A stretch of 6,617 nucleotides of DNA from Opitutaceae bacterium. GTDB lineage: Bacteria; Verrucomicrobiota; Verrucomicrobiia; Opitutales; Opitutaceae. Numbering within the stretch: position 1 is the stretch's first letter; the number at the start of each line of letters is the position of its first letter. The notes below the pieces were generated by a model that saw only the letters and a list, made by a program, of their open reading frames with translations, searched no databases and was not told the origin of the DNA. The stretch lies in assembly GCA_023269455.1 (NCBI GenBank), contig JAHFTG010000118.1, positions 1 to 6,617 on the forward strand, in the 5' to 3' direction. Below, piece by piece: positions 1 to 6,384 of the stretch. Position numbers and translations under genes: made by a program.

Positions 1-529
1 AGGCCTGCTCGACACCTTCACGATGCGCGAACACCTCGGCTCCCTCAAAGGCCGCAAGGTCGTCATCCTCGGCGACATCCTCTTCAGCCGCGTCGCCCGC
101 TCCAACATCCACGCCCTCACCAAACTCGGCGCCAACGTCACCATCGTCGGCCCGTCCACGCTGGTCCCCCAGTGGTTCAAGGCCCTCGGCGTCACCGTCT
201 CGCACGACCTCCGCAGCGCCCTTGCCGACGCCGAAGTCGTCATGCTCCTGCGCATCCAGCACGAACGCCAGACGAGCGGCATGTTCCCCTCCCTCGGTGA
301 ATACACTTCGCTCTTCGGCCTCAACAAGACCCGCGCCGGCTGGCTCAACCCCAAGGCCCTCATCATGCACCCCGGCCCGATCAATCGCGGCGTCGAAATC
401 GACAGCGAGTTGGCCGACGGCGCCAACAGCGTTATCCTCGAACAAGTGACCAACGGCATCGCCGTCCGCATGGCCGTCCTCTACCTCTGCTCAGGCGGCC
501 AACCCGAACAAGTCATCCCCTCCGCATAA
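1..529 (+). CDS. pyrB: Aspartate carbamoyltransferase catalytic chain, 3' part (5' end outside window)
   Basis: Aspartate carbamoyltransferase condenses carbamoyl phosphate with aspartate, the committed step of de novo pyrimidine synthesis in the cytoplasm. The open frame runs from base 2 to the TAA at 527-529, giving 175 residues, a little over half of the usual ~300-residue chain. The ATG at 23 is internal: the upstream residues GLLDTFT continue the conserved family stretch before TMREHLGSLKG. Visible landmarks of the aspartate-binding domain are GDILFSRVARSN, the LLRIQHERQ segment, and HPGPINRGVEI followed by DSELADG, typical of the Bacillus-like form. The family helix ILEQVTNGIAVRMAVLYL closes the domain. 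The carbamoyl-phosphate domain with its STRTR motif lies left of the window. pyrC follows after 11 bp, so the two are probably cotranscribed. No frame damage is seen. Identification is secure. Confidence 0.96.
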   Translation, partial: GLLDTFTMREHLGSLKGRKVVILGDILFSRVARSNIHALTKLGANVTIVGPSTLVPQWFKALGVTVSHDLRSALADAEVVMLLRIQHERQTSGMFPSLGEYTSLFGLNKTRAGWLNPKALIMHPGPINRGVEIDSELADGANSVILEQVTNGIAVRMAVLYLCSGGQPEQVIPSA

Positions 530-540
530 TTTACCGCGCC

Positions 541-1833
541 ATGCCCTCCATCTGGATTTCCAACGCCCGCGTCATCGACCCCGCCTCCAAGCGCGACGCC
601 GTCGGCGACCTCTTCATCAAAGACGGCGTCATCGTCGCCAGCCTCTCCGCCACCGACAAAAAGAAGGCCAAAAAAATCGACGCCCAGGGCCTCGTCGCCT
701 GCCCCGGCCTGGTGGACATCCACGTCCACTTCCGCGAGCCCGGCCAGGGCCACAAAGAGACCATCGAGACCGGCTCCCGCGCCGCCGCCGCCGGCGGTTT
801 CACCTCGGTCGTCTGCATGCCGAACACCGCTCCGGTCGCCGACACCGCCGGGACCATCCAGCAGATCAAAGACTCCATCCTCCGCACCGCCTGCATCAAA
901 GTTTACCCCACCGGCTGCATCACCGTCGGCATGAAAGGCCAGGCCCTCGCCCCCATCGGTTCGCTCAAGCGCGCCGGCGTCATCGCCATCACCGATGACG
1001 GCGACTGCGTCCAGTCCAACGAACTCATGCGCCGCGCCTGCGAATACGCCAAGATGTTCGACCTCCCGATCATGGACCACTGTCAGGACCACTCCATGAC
1101 CGTCGGCGCCGTCATGAACGAAGGCGTCGTCTCCACCCGCCTCGGCCTGCGCGGCTGGCCCCACGCCGCCGAAGACATCATCGTCGCGCGCAACGTCATC
1201 CTCTCCACCTACACCGGTGCGCACATCCACATGCAGCATATCTCGTCGAAGAACTCCGTCGAGATTCTCCGCCGCGCCAAGACCCGCGGCGTCAACGTCA
1301 CCGCCGAGGCCACCCCCCATCACATCGCCCTCACCGAAGAAGCCCTCGGCACCTACGACACTCACTTCAAGATGAACCCTCCCCTCCGCACCGAGGAGGA
1401 CCGCATCGCCATCATCGAAGGCCTGCGCGACGGCACGCTCGACATCATCGCGACCGACCACGCCCCGCATACCGACTACGAAAAAGACAAGGAATTCGAC
1501 TACGCCCCCAACGGCATCCTCGGCCTCGAGACCGCCCTCGCCGTCTCCCTGGAAATCCTCGTCCGCCAGAACAAATTCAAACTCCCCACCGTCGTCGATC
1601 TGCTCACCCGCCGTCCCTCGAAGATCGTCAAACTCGATGCCGGCACCCTCGCCGACGGCGCGCCCGCCGACGTCTGCCTCTTCGACCCCGACGAAAAATG
1701 GGTTTACGACGCGAAGGCCGGTTTCAGCAAATCCAGCAACAGTCCCTGGCATGGCCAGACCCTTCGAGGCCGCGTGAAAACCACCATCGTGGACGGCCGC
1801 GTCGTTTTTTCAGGCGGTAAATTCACCGCCTGA
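541..1833 (+). CDS. pyrC: Dihydroorotase (type I, amidohydrolase superfamily)
   Basis: Dihydroorotase cyclises N-carbamoyl-aspartate to dihydroorotate, the step after PyrB. The 430-residue product has the usual length for the type I family. Metal ligands are visible: H61 and H63 in DIHVHFREPG, D153 in TDDGD (the bridging Asp used by type I enzymes instead of a carboxylated Lys), H180 in MDHCQDH, H233 in MQHIS and D306 in ATDHAPH. The substrate-contacting R65 and MNPPLR (278-283) are also present. The C-terminal strand region (GTLADGAPADVCLFDP, then the end) belongs to the amidohydrolase side domain. The ATG at 541 gives a normal N terminus (MPSIWISNARVIDP), but no Shine-Dalgarno motif precedes it; coupling to the pyrB stop 11 bp upstream is plausible. 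In some bacteria, for example Aquifex, type I dihydroorotase works as a complex with PyrB; the adjacency is compatible with this but does not prove it. The large open frame antisense to it is a codon-bias shadow. Confidence 0.97.
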   Translation: MPSIWISNARVIDPASKRDAVGDLFIKDGVIVASLSATDKKKAKKIDAQGLVACPGLVDIHVHFREPGQGHKETIETGSRAAAAGGFTSVVCMPNTAPVADTAGTIQQIKDSILRTACIKVYPTGCITVGMKGQALAPIGSLKRAGVIAITDDGDCVQSNELMRRACEYAKMFDLPIMDHCQDHSMTVGAVMNEGVVSTRLGLRGWPHAAEDIIVARNVILSTYTGAHIHMQHISSKNSVEILRRAKTRGVNVTAEATPHHIALTEEALGTYDTHFKMNPPLRTEEDRIAIIEGLRDGTLDIIATDHAPHTDYEKDKEFDYAPNGILGLETALAVSLEILVRQNKFKLPTVVDLLTRRPSKIVKLDAGTLADGAPADVCLFDPDEKWVYDAKAGFSKSSNSPWHGQTLRGRVKTTIVDGRVVFSGGKFTA

Positions 1834-1841
1834 TCGCACGC

Positions 1842-2708
1842 ATGTCCGAACCGAGCCTGCCCGTCGAGTCACCGGTCATCCTCGCCATCGAGATCGGCCT
1901 GTGGATTGCCGGCGGGCTCGTGCTTTGCCGAGCTCTGTTTGGCGAAAGCAATCTATCCCGTCCGCAGTCACGGTCACCGTCTGCGCTTCAGCCCTGGTCC
2001 ATCTCCGTCGTTGTTTTTTTCCAAATGGCCCTGTGTGTGGTCATGGGCGGCTGGCTTGCCCAAGTGCTCGTATCCACGCTCGGTCAGCACCCGGCCGTCA
2101 AAACCGCCGCGGGTGACAACGCATGGATTACGATTCAAGGATTCATCTTCCAACTCGGCCTGCTCGCCGGAGTTCTGGGCGCTTGGTTTTTAAACCGCAC
2201 ACAGCCACCGCCAGCTATCCCGCCACCAGCACCGCCTTCGCCCCGATCCGCGCACCCGTTTCTAGCCGCCGTCGGCACCTTTCTCGTCGCCCTCTCCCTC
2301 GTCACGCTCATCGCCTACGTTTGGAAAACCGGCCTGAAATCACTCGGCGTTGACACCCACGAACAGGAAATGGTCGATGTGTTTCGACAGGCCGACTCCG
2401 CCAAAGAGCTGGTCACCCTCATCGTGCTGGTCGTCGTCATCGCCCCCCTGACCGAGGAGCTGGTTTTTCGCGCCGGCCTGTTTCGCTATCTGAAGACACG
2501 GGTTCCTCGTTGGCTCGCGCTGACTGCTCCGGCCGCCCTGTTTGCCCTGCTTCACGGCAACACCCTCGCCTTCATGCCGCTGTTCACCCTCGGCGTCATT
2601 TTCTCACTGGCCTACGAACGCACCGGGCGCATCTCCGTCACGATCATCGCCCATGGTCTTTTCAACCTGCACACGATCCTGCTTATCATGGCAGGCGTCA
2701 CCACCTAG
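1842..2708 (+). CDS. CPBP-family intramembrane glutamic endopeptidase-like protein
   Basis: This 288-residue membrane protein carries the three CPBP (CAAX protease and bacteriocin-processing, Abi) motifs: EExxxR at 205-210 (E205, E206, R210 in TEELVFRAGLF), FxxxH at 234-238 (FALLH, H238) and HxxxN at 271-275 (HGLFN). These are the expected catalytic residues of the Rce1-type intramembrane protease fold. Hydrophobic segments lie around 11-33, 53-76, 97-117, 139-160, 189-204, 225-240, 243-257 and 262-284. A Pro-rich cytoplasmic or periplasmic linker (121-134) separates an N-terminal three-helix part from the CPBP core. Bacterial members have been linked to peptide maturation, bacteriocin self-immunity and protein processing; the substrate here is unknown. 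The ATG is 8 bp after the pyrC stop with no Shine-Dalgarno motif. Codon choice is visibly less C-biased than in pyrC or thiL, suggesting weaker expression or faster drift. Family is secure, role is not. Confidence 0.9.
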   Translation: MSEPSLPVESPVILAIEIGLWIAGGLVLCRALFGESNLSRPQSRSPSALQPWSISVVVFFQMALCVVMGGWLAQVLVSTLGQHPAVKTAAGDNAWITIQGFIFQLGLLAGVLGAWFLNRTQPPPAIPPPAPPSPRSAHPFLAAVGTFLVALSLVTLIAYVWKTGLKSLGVDTHEQEMVDVFRQADSAKELVTLIVLVVVIAPLTEELVFRAGLFRYLKTRVPRWLALTAPAALFALLHGNTLAFMPLFTLGVIFSLAYERTGRISVTIIAHGLFNLHTILLIMAGVTT

Positions 2709-2721
2709 GCTTTCGACCGCC

Positions 2722-3684
2722 GTGCATCCGTTCACCGACAATCCCGCCGAAGCCATCTCCGCCCTCGGCGAACAAAAACTCATCGCCGCCATTCGCCGCT
2801 GGCTCGGCAATGCCACGCCGCCATCGCCCTTCGGCATCGGCGACGATTGCGCCGTGCTCCCCCGCTCATCGCGCCGCACGCTCGTGACCGTGGACCCCGT
2901 GATCCACGGCAAACATTTCGACGCCACCGTGCCGCCCCGCGCCGTCGGCGAAAAACTCCTCAAGCGCAACCTCAGCGACATCGCCGCGATGGGCGGCCGC
3001 CCCCGCGCCGCCGTCGTCGCCCTCGCCCTCGACGCCAAGATCAGCACCCGCTGGCTTGCCGCCTTCTATCGCGGCCTCGCCTCCGCTTCGCGCCGCTACC
3101 GCGTGCCCATCGTCGGTGGTGACATCTCCCATCAACCCGGCGGCTTCGCCGCCACGCTTACCCTCATCGGCGAAGCCTCCGCCAAACGCGTGCTCACCCG
3201 CACCGGTGCCAAAAATGGCGACTGGATTTATGTCACCGGCACCCTCGGCGGCAGCATCCTCGGCCACCATTATCGTTTCACTCCCCGCCTCGACGAAGGC
3301 CGCTGGCTCGCCGCCCTTCCCGAAGTCCGCTCGATGATGGACCTCAGCGACGGCCTCGCCAAAGACCTCGCCGCGCTCACGCCAGCCGACGCCGTCCCCG
3401 CGCTCGAAGCCGGCGCCATCCCCATCAGCCCCGCCGCCCGCCGCCTCGCCGCCCGCACCAGCGGAAAAACCGCCCTGCACCACGCCCTCGCCGACGGCGA
3501 AGATTACGAACTCCTCTTCACCCTCGCCACCCGTGCGGATCGCGCCGCCTTCGAAGCTACGTGGAAACGAAAGTTTCCCTCCACGCGCCTGAGCTGCCTC
3601 GGCCGCTTCGCACGTGCGACCTTGCCCGAGCATCTCAACCTCCACGTCGTCCACGGTTATGAACATCTTCGCCAAACTTCGTGA
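2722..3684 (+). CDS. thiL: Thiamine-monophosphate kinase
   Basis: ThiL uses ATP to phosphorylate thiamine monophosphate to thiamine diphosphate, the active cofactor, in the cytoplasm. I choose the GTG at 2722, 13 bp after the preceding stop: it gives 320 residues, the usual family length, starting MHPFTDNPAEAISALGEQKLI. The in-frame ATG at 2542 would add 60 residues read out of frame through the conserved end of the CPBP gene and is rejected. Conserved PurM/ThiL-type landmarks are FGIGDDCAVL (37-46, Mg-nucleotide binding), VDPVIHGKHF (57-66), KRNLSDIAAMGGRP (81-94), GGDISHQPGG (132-141), VLTRTGAKNGDWIYVTGTLG (157-176), MMDLSDGLAKDL (205-216) and ADGEDYELLFT (257-267). Length and motifs suggest an active enzyme. 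No other thiamine gene is in view, so the operon partners are not pathway partners. The last 26 bp overlap tsaE. Confidence 0.95.
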   Translation: MHPFTDNPAEAISALGEQKLIAAIRRWLGNATPPSPFGIGDDCAVLPRSSRRTLVTVDPVIHGKHFDATVPPRAVGEKLLKRNLSDIAAMGGRPRAAVVALALDAKISTRWLAAFYRGLASASRRYRVPIVGGDISHQPGGFAATLTLIGEASAKRVLTRTGAKNGDWIYVTGTLGGSILGHHYRFTPRLDEGRWLAALPEVRSMMDLSDGLAKDLAALTPADAVPALEAGAIPISPAARRLAARTSGKTALHHALADGEDYELLFTLATRADRAAFEATWKRKFPSTRLSCLGRFARATLPEHLNLHVVHGYEHLRQTS

Positions 3685-4093
3685 CGGTGTCGTCACCGCG
3701 TCCGCCGCCGAGACCCACGCGCTCGCCTGCGAACTGGCGAAGTCACTCCCACCCGACGCCACCCTCGCGCTCCACGGCGACCTCGGTGTGGGCAAGACGA
3801 CCTTCGTGCAAGGCCTCGCGCGCGGCTTCGGCATCACCGAGCCGGTGACCAGCCCGACCTACACCATTTTCACGCTGCATCGCGGAGCTCGCACGCTTGT
3901 TCACCTCGACGCCTACCGCCTCGAAAACGAACACCAGATCGACGCCCTCATGCTCGACGATTTCCTCGTGAGCCCCTGGTGCCTCGCCGTCGAATGGCCC
4001 GAAAAAATCTCCACGTGGATTCCCGTCAACGCCCTGCACCTCGACCTCCGCATCACGTCCGACGAACGACACACCGTGCGCCTGAGACCGTAA
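3659..4093 (+). CDS. tsaE: tRNA threonylcarbamoyladenosine biosynthesis ATPase TsaE
   Basis: TsaE (YjeE family) is the P-loop ATPase that acts with TsaB and TsaD in making N6-threonylcarbamoyl-adenosine at position 37 of ANN-decoding tRNAs. The ATG at 3659 gives 144 residues, near the family norm. The longer frame from 3614 adds 15 low-complexity residues shadowed by thiL and is unlikely. Motifs: Walker A GDLGVGKTT (40-48, K46), the switch-like VTSPTYT (63-69), HLDAYRL (82-88, the family's conserved aspartate-containing strand) and VEWPEKI (111-117). The start lies inside thiL with a 26-bp overlap and no Shine-Dalgarno motif, which suggests translational coupling. It is the last gene of the plus-strand run; the TAA stop touches the edge of a structured intergenic repeat. 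The tsaB and tsaD partners are not in this window. Confidence 0.94.
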   Translation: MNIFAKLRDGVVTASAAETHALACELAKSLPPDATLALHGDLGVGKTTFVQGLARGFGITEPVTSPTYTIFTLHRGARTLVHLDAYRLENEHQIDALMLDDFLVSPWCLAVEWPEKISTWIPVNALHLDLRITSDERHTVRLRP

Positions 4094-4184
4094 GGTAGGG
4101 CGGGACCGTTGGACCCGCCGAGGTGATGAAGGCCTGGTTGCATGCACATATCCAATCGGACGGCGCGGCGGTCCGTCCTTACCT
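4093..4184. repeat. Structured intergenic element with imperfect inverted ends and two hairpins (REP/BIME- or MITE-like)
   Basis: The left end AGGTAGGGCGGGACC (4093-4107) matches the reverse complement of the right end GGTCCGTCCTTACCT (4170-4184) at 12 of 15 positions. Inside each end is a hairpin: GGCGGG/CCCGCC at 4099-4104 and 4114-4119, with an A-A mismatch followed by two further C-G pairs, and GGACGG/CCGTCC at 4158-4163 and 4173-4178. The centre includes the 8-bp palindrome TGCATGCA (4139-4146). The element begins at the last base of the tsaE stop. The layout resembles paired REP sequences or a tiny non-autonomous element. It may also fold in the 3' end of the tsaE transcript and protect or end it. 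Copy number cannot be judged from one copy. Confidence 0.55.
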
Positions 4185-4191
4185 AAATCCC

Positions 4192-4223
4192 AAAAAAAAG
4201 GCCGCCCGATTAAAGGCGGCCTT
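4192..4223 (-). terminator. Intrinsic terminator of the minus-strand gene
   Basis: Arms AAGGCCGCC (4198-4206) and GGCGGCCTT (4215-4223) form a perfect 9-bp, mostly GC stem with an 8-base loop. Read on the minus strand, the stem runs into eight consecutive U residues (complement of A at 4192-4199; the first two pair in the stem). It sits 6 bases past the stop codon of the minus-strand gene, the expected position. Read on the plus strand there is no U tract, so it is not an obvious terminator for tsaE. Confidence 0.88.
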
Positions 4224-4229
4224 CGTAAA

Positions 4230-6047
4230 TCAGCTCTCCGGAGTTTCCGACTCCGGCTCCGACGCGGCGGGCGCGGGAGCCGGAGTTTCGGAAGCGGGCG
4301 CCTCCGGGAAATTCTCAGGATCGTGCTCCGCCCCCTCGATCTCCTTCTTACGGGCCTCGACGACCGCCGGAGGCGCGAAAATGCGTCCATCAATGAACTC
4401 GGTGACGTAGCCTTCCGACACGAGCCAGCGAAGATCGCCGTTCAAACGGTTGAGCTTGGCCATCTGTTCAACCGTGAGCGCCGGAGCAGGCGCGGCCGCG
4501 GGTGCAGCGGCCTCTTCCGTCGTCGCACCCTCGACTGGCGCAGCGACTTCGGCTGGCTTGGCGGCAACCGGCGCCGAGAAACCGAGGAACTTGTCCGCCA
4601 GCTCGCTCGCCTTGATCATCGGGTGAGCCTCGATGAAGCCGATCAGCGCACCGATGGAGTCGGCGAATACCTGGCCCGGCACGCGGAATTTCCGCTTCAC
4701 CGCGCACACGTAGCTGATGCCCTTCGAACCCTTCTTGAAAATCGTGAAGCCTTCGCGGCGCAGACGACCGCGCAGCGCGTTGGCCGTATCGAGCGGGAAA
4801 CGACGCTGGCGTTCCAACGCACCCTCCAACGAGCGACGAAGTTCGCCCTGCGGAAGCGTCTCCAGATTTTTACCATGGAAGCGAACCGCCTCCGTGGTGC
4901 GCACGACCTTGTCACGCGCCTGGGCGAGGAGGAAGTTTTTGGCTTCCTCAACGGTATCAAACGCCGGGGCTGGCACCGGCTCGGGCGCGGTTTCGCCCTC
5001 GGCAAGCACCACGGGCGCGGGAGCCGGTGAAAGTTTCCACGTGTAGCGCGTGGTCTTCTTCATCTTCTCCAGCCACTGGGCGATCACTTCGGGTTCGCGC
5101 ACGGACTCGATGCGACCGCGGTAGGCCTCAAAGGGTATCTTGATGTGCGCCGCGTGATGTTGCTGCACGATCAGATTATAACGGTGGTAATTGGGCGGCC
5201 CGAGCAGTTCGCCCGTGACCATGCACTTGTTGACCACTTGGAAATTGCCCTTTGGCGCCTCGACCTCGACCTCGGCCACATCGAAGAACTGGCCGAGATG
5301 CTTGTCCAAGACATAAGCGATCGCGGCGGCTTCGTTCTCGAAGGGCACGCCGTCCGGCACGGCGACGGCAAACGGCGCGGGCTTCGGTGCATCGGCGGAC
5401 GCACCCTCGGGAATCTTGTGCTGGATGACAGCGACGAAACGGTCGTTCTTGCCGATGATCACCCGGGCGATCTCAAAAAGTTCGTAAGTCCGGCACGACG
5501 TGCGGATGGCCTTGGCCAGTGCGGAAAAGCCGGTGTCCTCGGGATAAAACACCACATTGAAAAACGGGCTGATGTAAGGGCCCTGATCGCGCACGGGAAA
5601 ACCGCCGCCTTCCCGAGGACCACCGAAACGCGAACCGCCACCACCACCCGGACCCTCACGGCGCGGACCGCCACCGCCGCCGCGGAAATCACCGCGACCT
5701 TGGCCTGCACCATCACGACGCGGACCACGAGAATCATAACCGCCCTGACTTTCACGCGGCGCACTCGGTGCGGCAGGAGCGTCACCGGCGGGAGCATTGC
5801 CACCTTCCGACGGCCCCGCTGGCTTGCGGAAACCACGGCGATCACGAGGCGCACCGGCGGGACCGGAGCCCGGGCCTTCACGGCGAGGGCGGTCATCGCG
5901 GCGAGGCTCGCGAGCTCCATCGGATTTGCCTGATGGAGAGGCCTTGTCCTGGGTCCACTGGGTTCCAAAGCTGAAGCTTTGAAGCTGGGCCAGGTCGATC
6001 TTGTTGAAATCTTTGGCCGGTTTGTCGTTTGAAGGCGTCTCGTCCAT
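4230..6047 (-). CDS. Conserved-looking hypothetical protein with RGG-rich segment and winged-helix-like C-terminal parts; putative nucleic acid-binding
   Basis: I do not recognise a named family. The ATG at 6047 gives 605 residues starting MDETPSNDKPAKDFNKIDLAQ; the longer frame from 6152 adds 35 residues of non-conserved appearance and is disfavoured. Layout: a short N-terminal segment (about 10-33, DFNKIDLAQLQSFSFGTQW); a disordered Arg/Gly/Pro-rich stretch (44-156) with several RGG, RRDG and RREGPG repeats; a globular part (157-340) containing YISPFFNVVFYPED and CMVTGELLGPPNYHRYN; an Ala/Pro linker (341-362); a basic helical part (363-457); a helix-rich segment (460-490); an Ala/Pro/Glu linker (491-524); a helix-wing-like segment (525-560); and an acidic Pro/Ala/Glu tail. 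No signal peptide or membrane segment is seen. RGG tracts and winged-helix-like pieces suggest RNA or DNA binding; this is inference. The gene is monocistronic in view, convergent with tsaE and divergent from tRNA-Leu, and ends at a strong terminator. Confidence 0.85.
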   Translation of the reverse strand: MDETPSNDKPAKDFNKIDLAQLQSFSFGTQWTQDKASPSGKSDGAREPRRDDRPRREGPGSGPAGAPRDRRGFRKPAGPSEGGNAPAGDAPAAPSAPRESQGGYDSRGPRRDGAGQGRGDFRGGGGGPRREGPGGGGGSRFGGPREGGGFPVRDQGPYISPFFNVVFYPEDTGFSALAKAIRTSCRTYELFEIARVIIGKNDRFVAVIQHKIPEGASADAPKPAPFAVAVPDGVPFENEAAAIAYVLDKHLGQFFDVAEVEVEAPKGNFQVVNKCMVTGELLGPPNYHRYNLIVQQHHAAHIKIPFEAYRGRIESVREPEVIAQWLEKMKKTTRYTWKLSPAPAPVVLAEGETAPEPVPAPAFDTVEEAKNFLLAQARDKVVRTTEAVRFHGKNLETLPQGELRRSLEGALERQRRFPLDTANALRGRLRREGFTIFKKGSKGISYVCAVKRKFRVPGQVFADSIGALIGFIEAHPMIKASELADKFLGFSAPVAAKPAEVAAPVEGATTEEAAAPAAAPAPALTVEQMAKLNRLNGDLRWLVSEGYVTEFIDGRIFAPPAVVEARKKEIEGAEHDPENFPEAPASETPAPAPAASEPESETPES

Positions 6048-6240
6048 GCGAAGGCGGGGCGGGAAAAATCCCACGTAAGTGTTTTGGCGGAAGGGCTGTC
6101 TGTGAAGCGCGGAAGCGCAGACCGACTGTCCACGCGGGCGGAGGAGTAGCAAGCAGTTTCCCGACCGCGGAAAAATGCATTTCGGGGCTTTACACGGTTC
6201 GGAACATTTATCTTAGTCCGCCTTCCCTTAGGTCAGACAT
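6048..6240. other. Divergent intergenic region between the minus-strand gene and tRNA-Leu
   Basis: This 193-bp space should carry the promoters of both flanking genes. I see a 10-bp palindrome AAATGCATTT (6173-6182) near the middle and a small GGGA/TCCC inverted repeat (6061-6072) in the leader of the minus-strand gene. No convincing -35/-10 pair is seen for the minus-strand gene and no Shine-Dalgarno motif precedes its ATG. No small gene is supported here. Confidence 0.5.
6189..6217 (+). promoter_or_regulatory. Possible sigma70-type promoter of tRNA-Leu
   Basis: TTTACA (6189-6194) is one base off the TTGACA consensus. Possible -10 elements are TATCTT (6209-6214, spacing only 14) or CTTAGT (6212-6217, spacing 17); neither is strong. 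The local drop to A/T-rich sequence 25-50 bases before the tRNA supports a promoter here, but the exact hexamers are uncertain. Confidence 0.35.
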
Positions 6241-6325
6241 GCTCGGGTGGTGGAATTGGTAGACACACACGTTTGAGGGGCGTGTGCCGAAAGGCGTAAG
6301 GGTTCGAGTCCCTTCCCGAGCACCA
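6241..6325 (+). tRNA. tRNA-Leu (anticodon GAG)
   Basis: A complete cloverleaf with encoded CCA is visible. Acceptor stem GCTCGGG (6241-6247) pairs with CCCGAGC (6315-6321), with discriminator A at 6322 and CCA at 6323-6325. The D stem is GTG/CAC (6250-6252 and 6264-6266) with GG in the loop. The anticodon stem CACGT/GCGTG (6268-6272 and 6280-6284, one wobble pair) holds the loop TTGAGGG, giving anticodon GAG at 6275-6277, which reads CUC and CUU leucine codons. The long variable arm (6285-6297, GCC/GGC stem) marks a class II tRNA. The T arm is AAGGG-TTCGAGT-CCCTT (6298-6314). All stems are intact, so it should be functional. Its 3' half is a typical target for site-specific integrases, and an integrase-like gene starts 62 bases downstream. 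Confidence 0.98.
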
Positions 6326-6331
6326 CTTTTC

Positions 6332-6346
6332 TCCTCTGAAAGAGGA
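6332..6346 (+). other. Short hairpin just after tRNA-Leu
   Basis: TCCTCT (6332-6337) and AGAGGA (6341-6346) form a perfect 6-bp stem with a GAA loop, starting 6 bases after the CCA end. It is followed by AATTAC rather than a U tract, so it is weak as a terminator. It could help tRNA 3' processing or simply be chance. Confidence 0.4.
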
Positions 6347-6357
6347 AATTACAGAGC

Positions 6358-6384
6358 TAGGTTGCCAGTTGACGTGGCAACCTA
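6358..6384 (+). other. 10-bp perfect inverted repeat directly before the integrase start codon
   Basis: TAGGTTGCCA (6358-6367) and TGGCAACCTA (6375-6384) are exact reverse complements around the 7-base loop GTTGACG. The ATG of the following gene begins three bases after the right arm. There is no U tract. In RNA it would place a stable stem against the start codon; in DNA it could be an operator or an integrase or excisionase binding site. The role is inferred only from position. Confidence 0.6.

Noticed and set aside
481..1752. 423-residue open frame on the minus strand, antisense to pyrC
   Set aside because: It is a shadow of C-ending codons in pyrC: the product is Gly/Ala/Val/Asp-rich without domain character, while pyrC has all catalytic residues.
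2542..2721. Upstream extension of thiL to the ATG at 2542
   Set aside because: It would read out of frame through the conserved CPBP C terminus including the HxxxN motif, and adds 60 residues absent from the family.
2866..3837. 323-residue minus-strand open frame antisense to thiL and tsaE
   Set aside because: Same codon-bias shadow; low-complexity Gly/Ala/Glu product opposite two well-recognised genes.
4123..4410. Plus-strand small open frame downstream of tsaE
   Set aside because: It runs through the structured repeat, the terminator and the antisense of the minus-strand gene's 3' end; the product is low complexity.
5600..5920. Possible tandem repeat or CRISPR-like array from the repetitive CCACCGCC/CGACG-type sequence
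   Set aside because: The repeats are irregular in length and are explained by Gly/Arg/Pro codons of the RGG segment; there are no constant repeats with unique spacers.
5145..5933. 262-residue plus-strand open frame opposite the RGG-rich protein
   Set aside because: Its end is Thr/Arg repeats, the antisense reading of the Gly/Arg-rich repeat codons, and no family motif is seen.
6048..6152. N-terminal extension of the minus-strand protein to the ATG at 6152
   Set aside because: The added 35 residues are Arg/Pro-rich with no family character, and the inner ATG gives a typical acidic, soluble start; not excluded outright.
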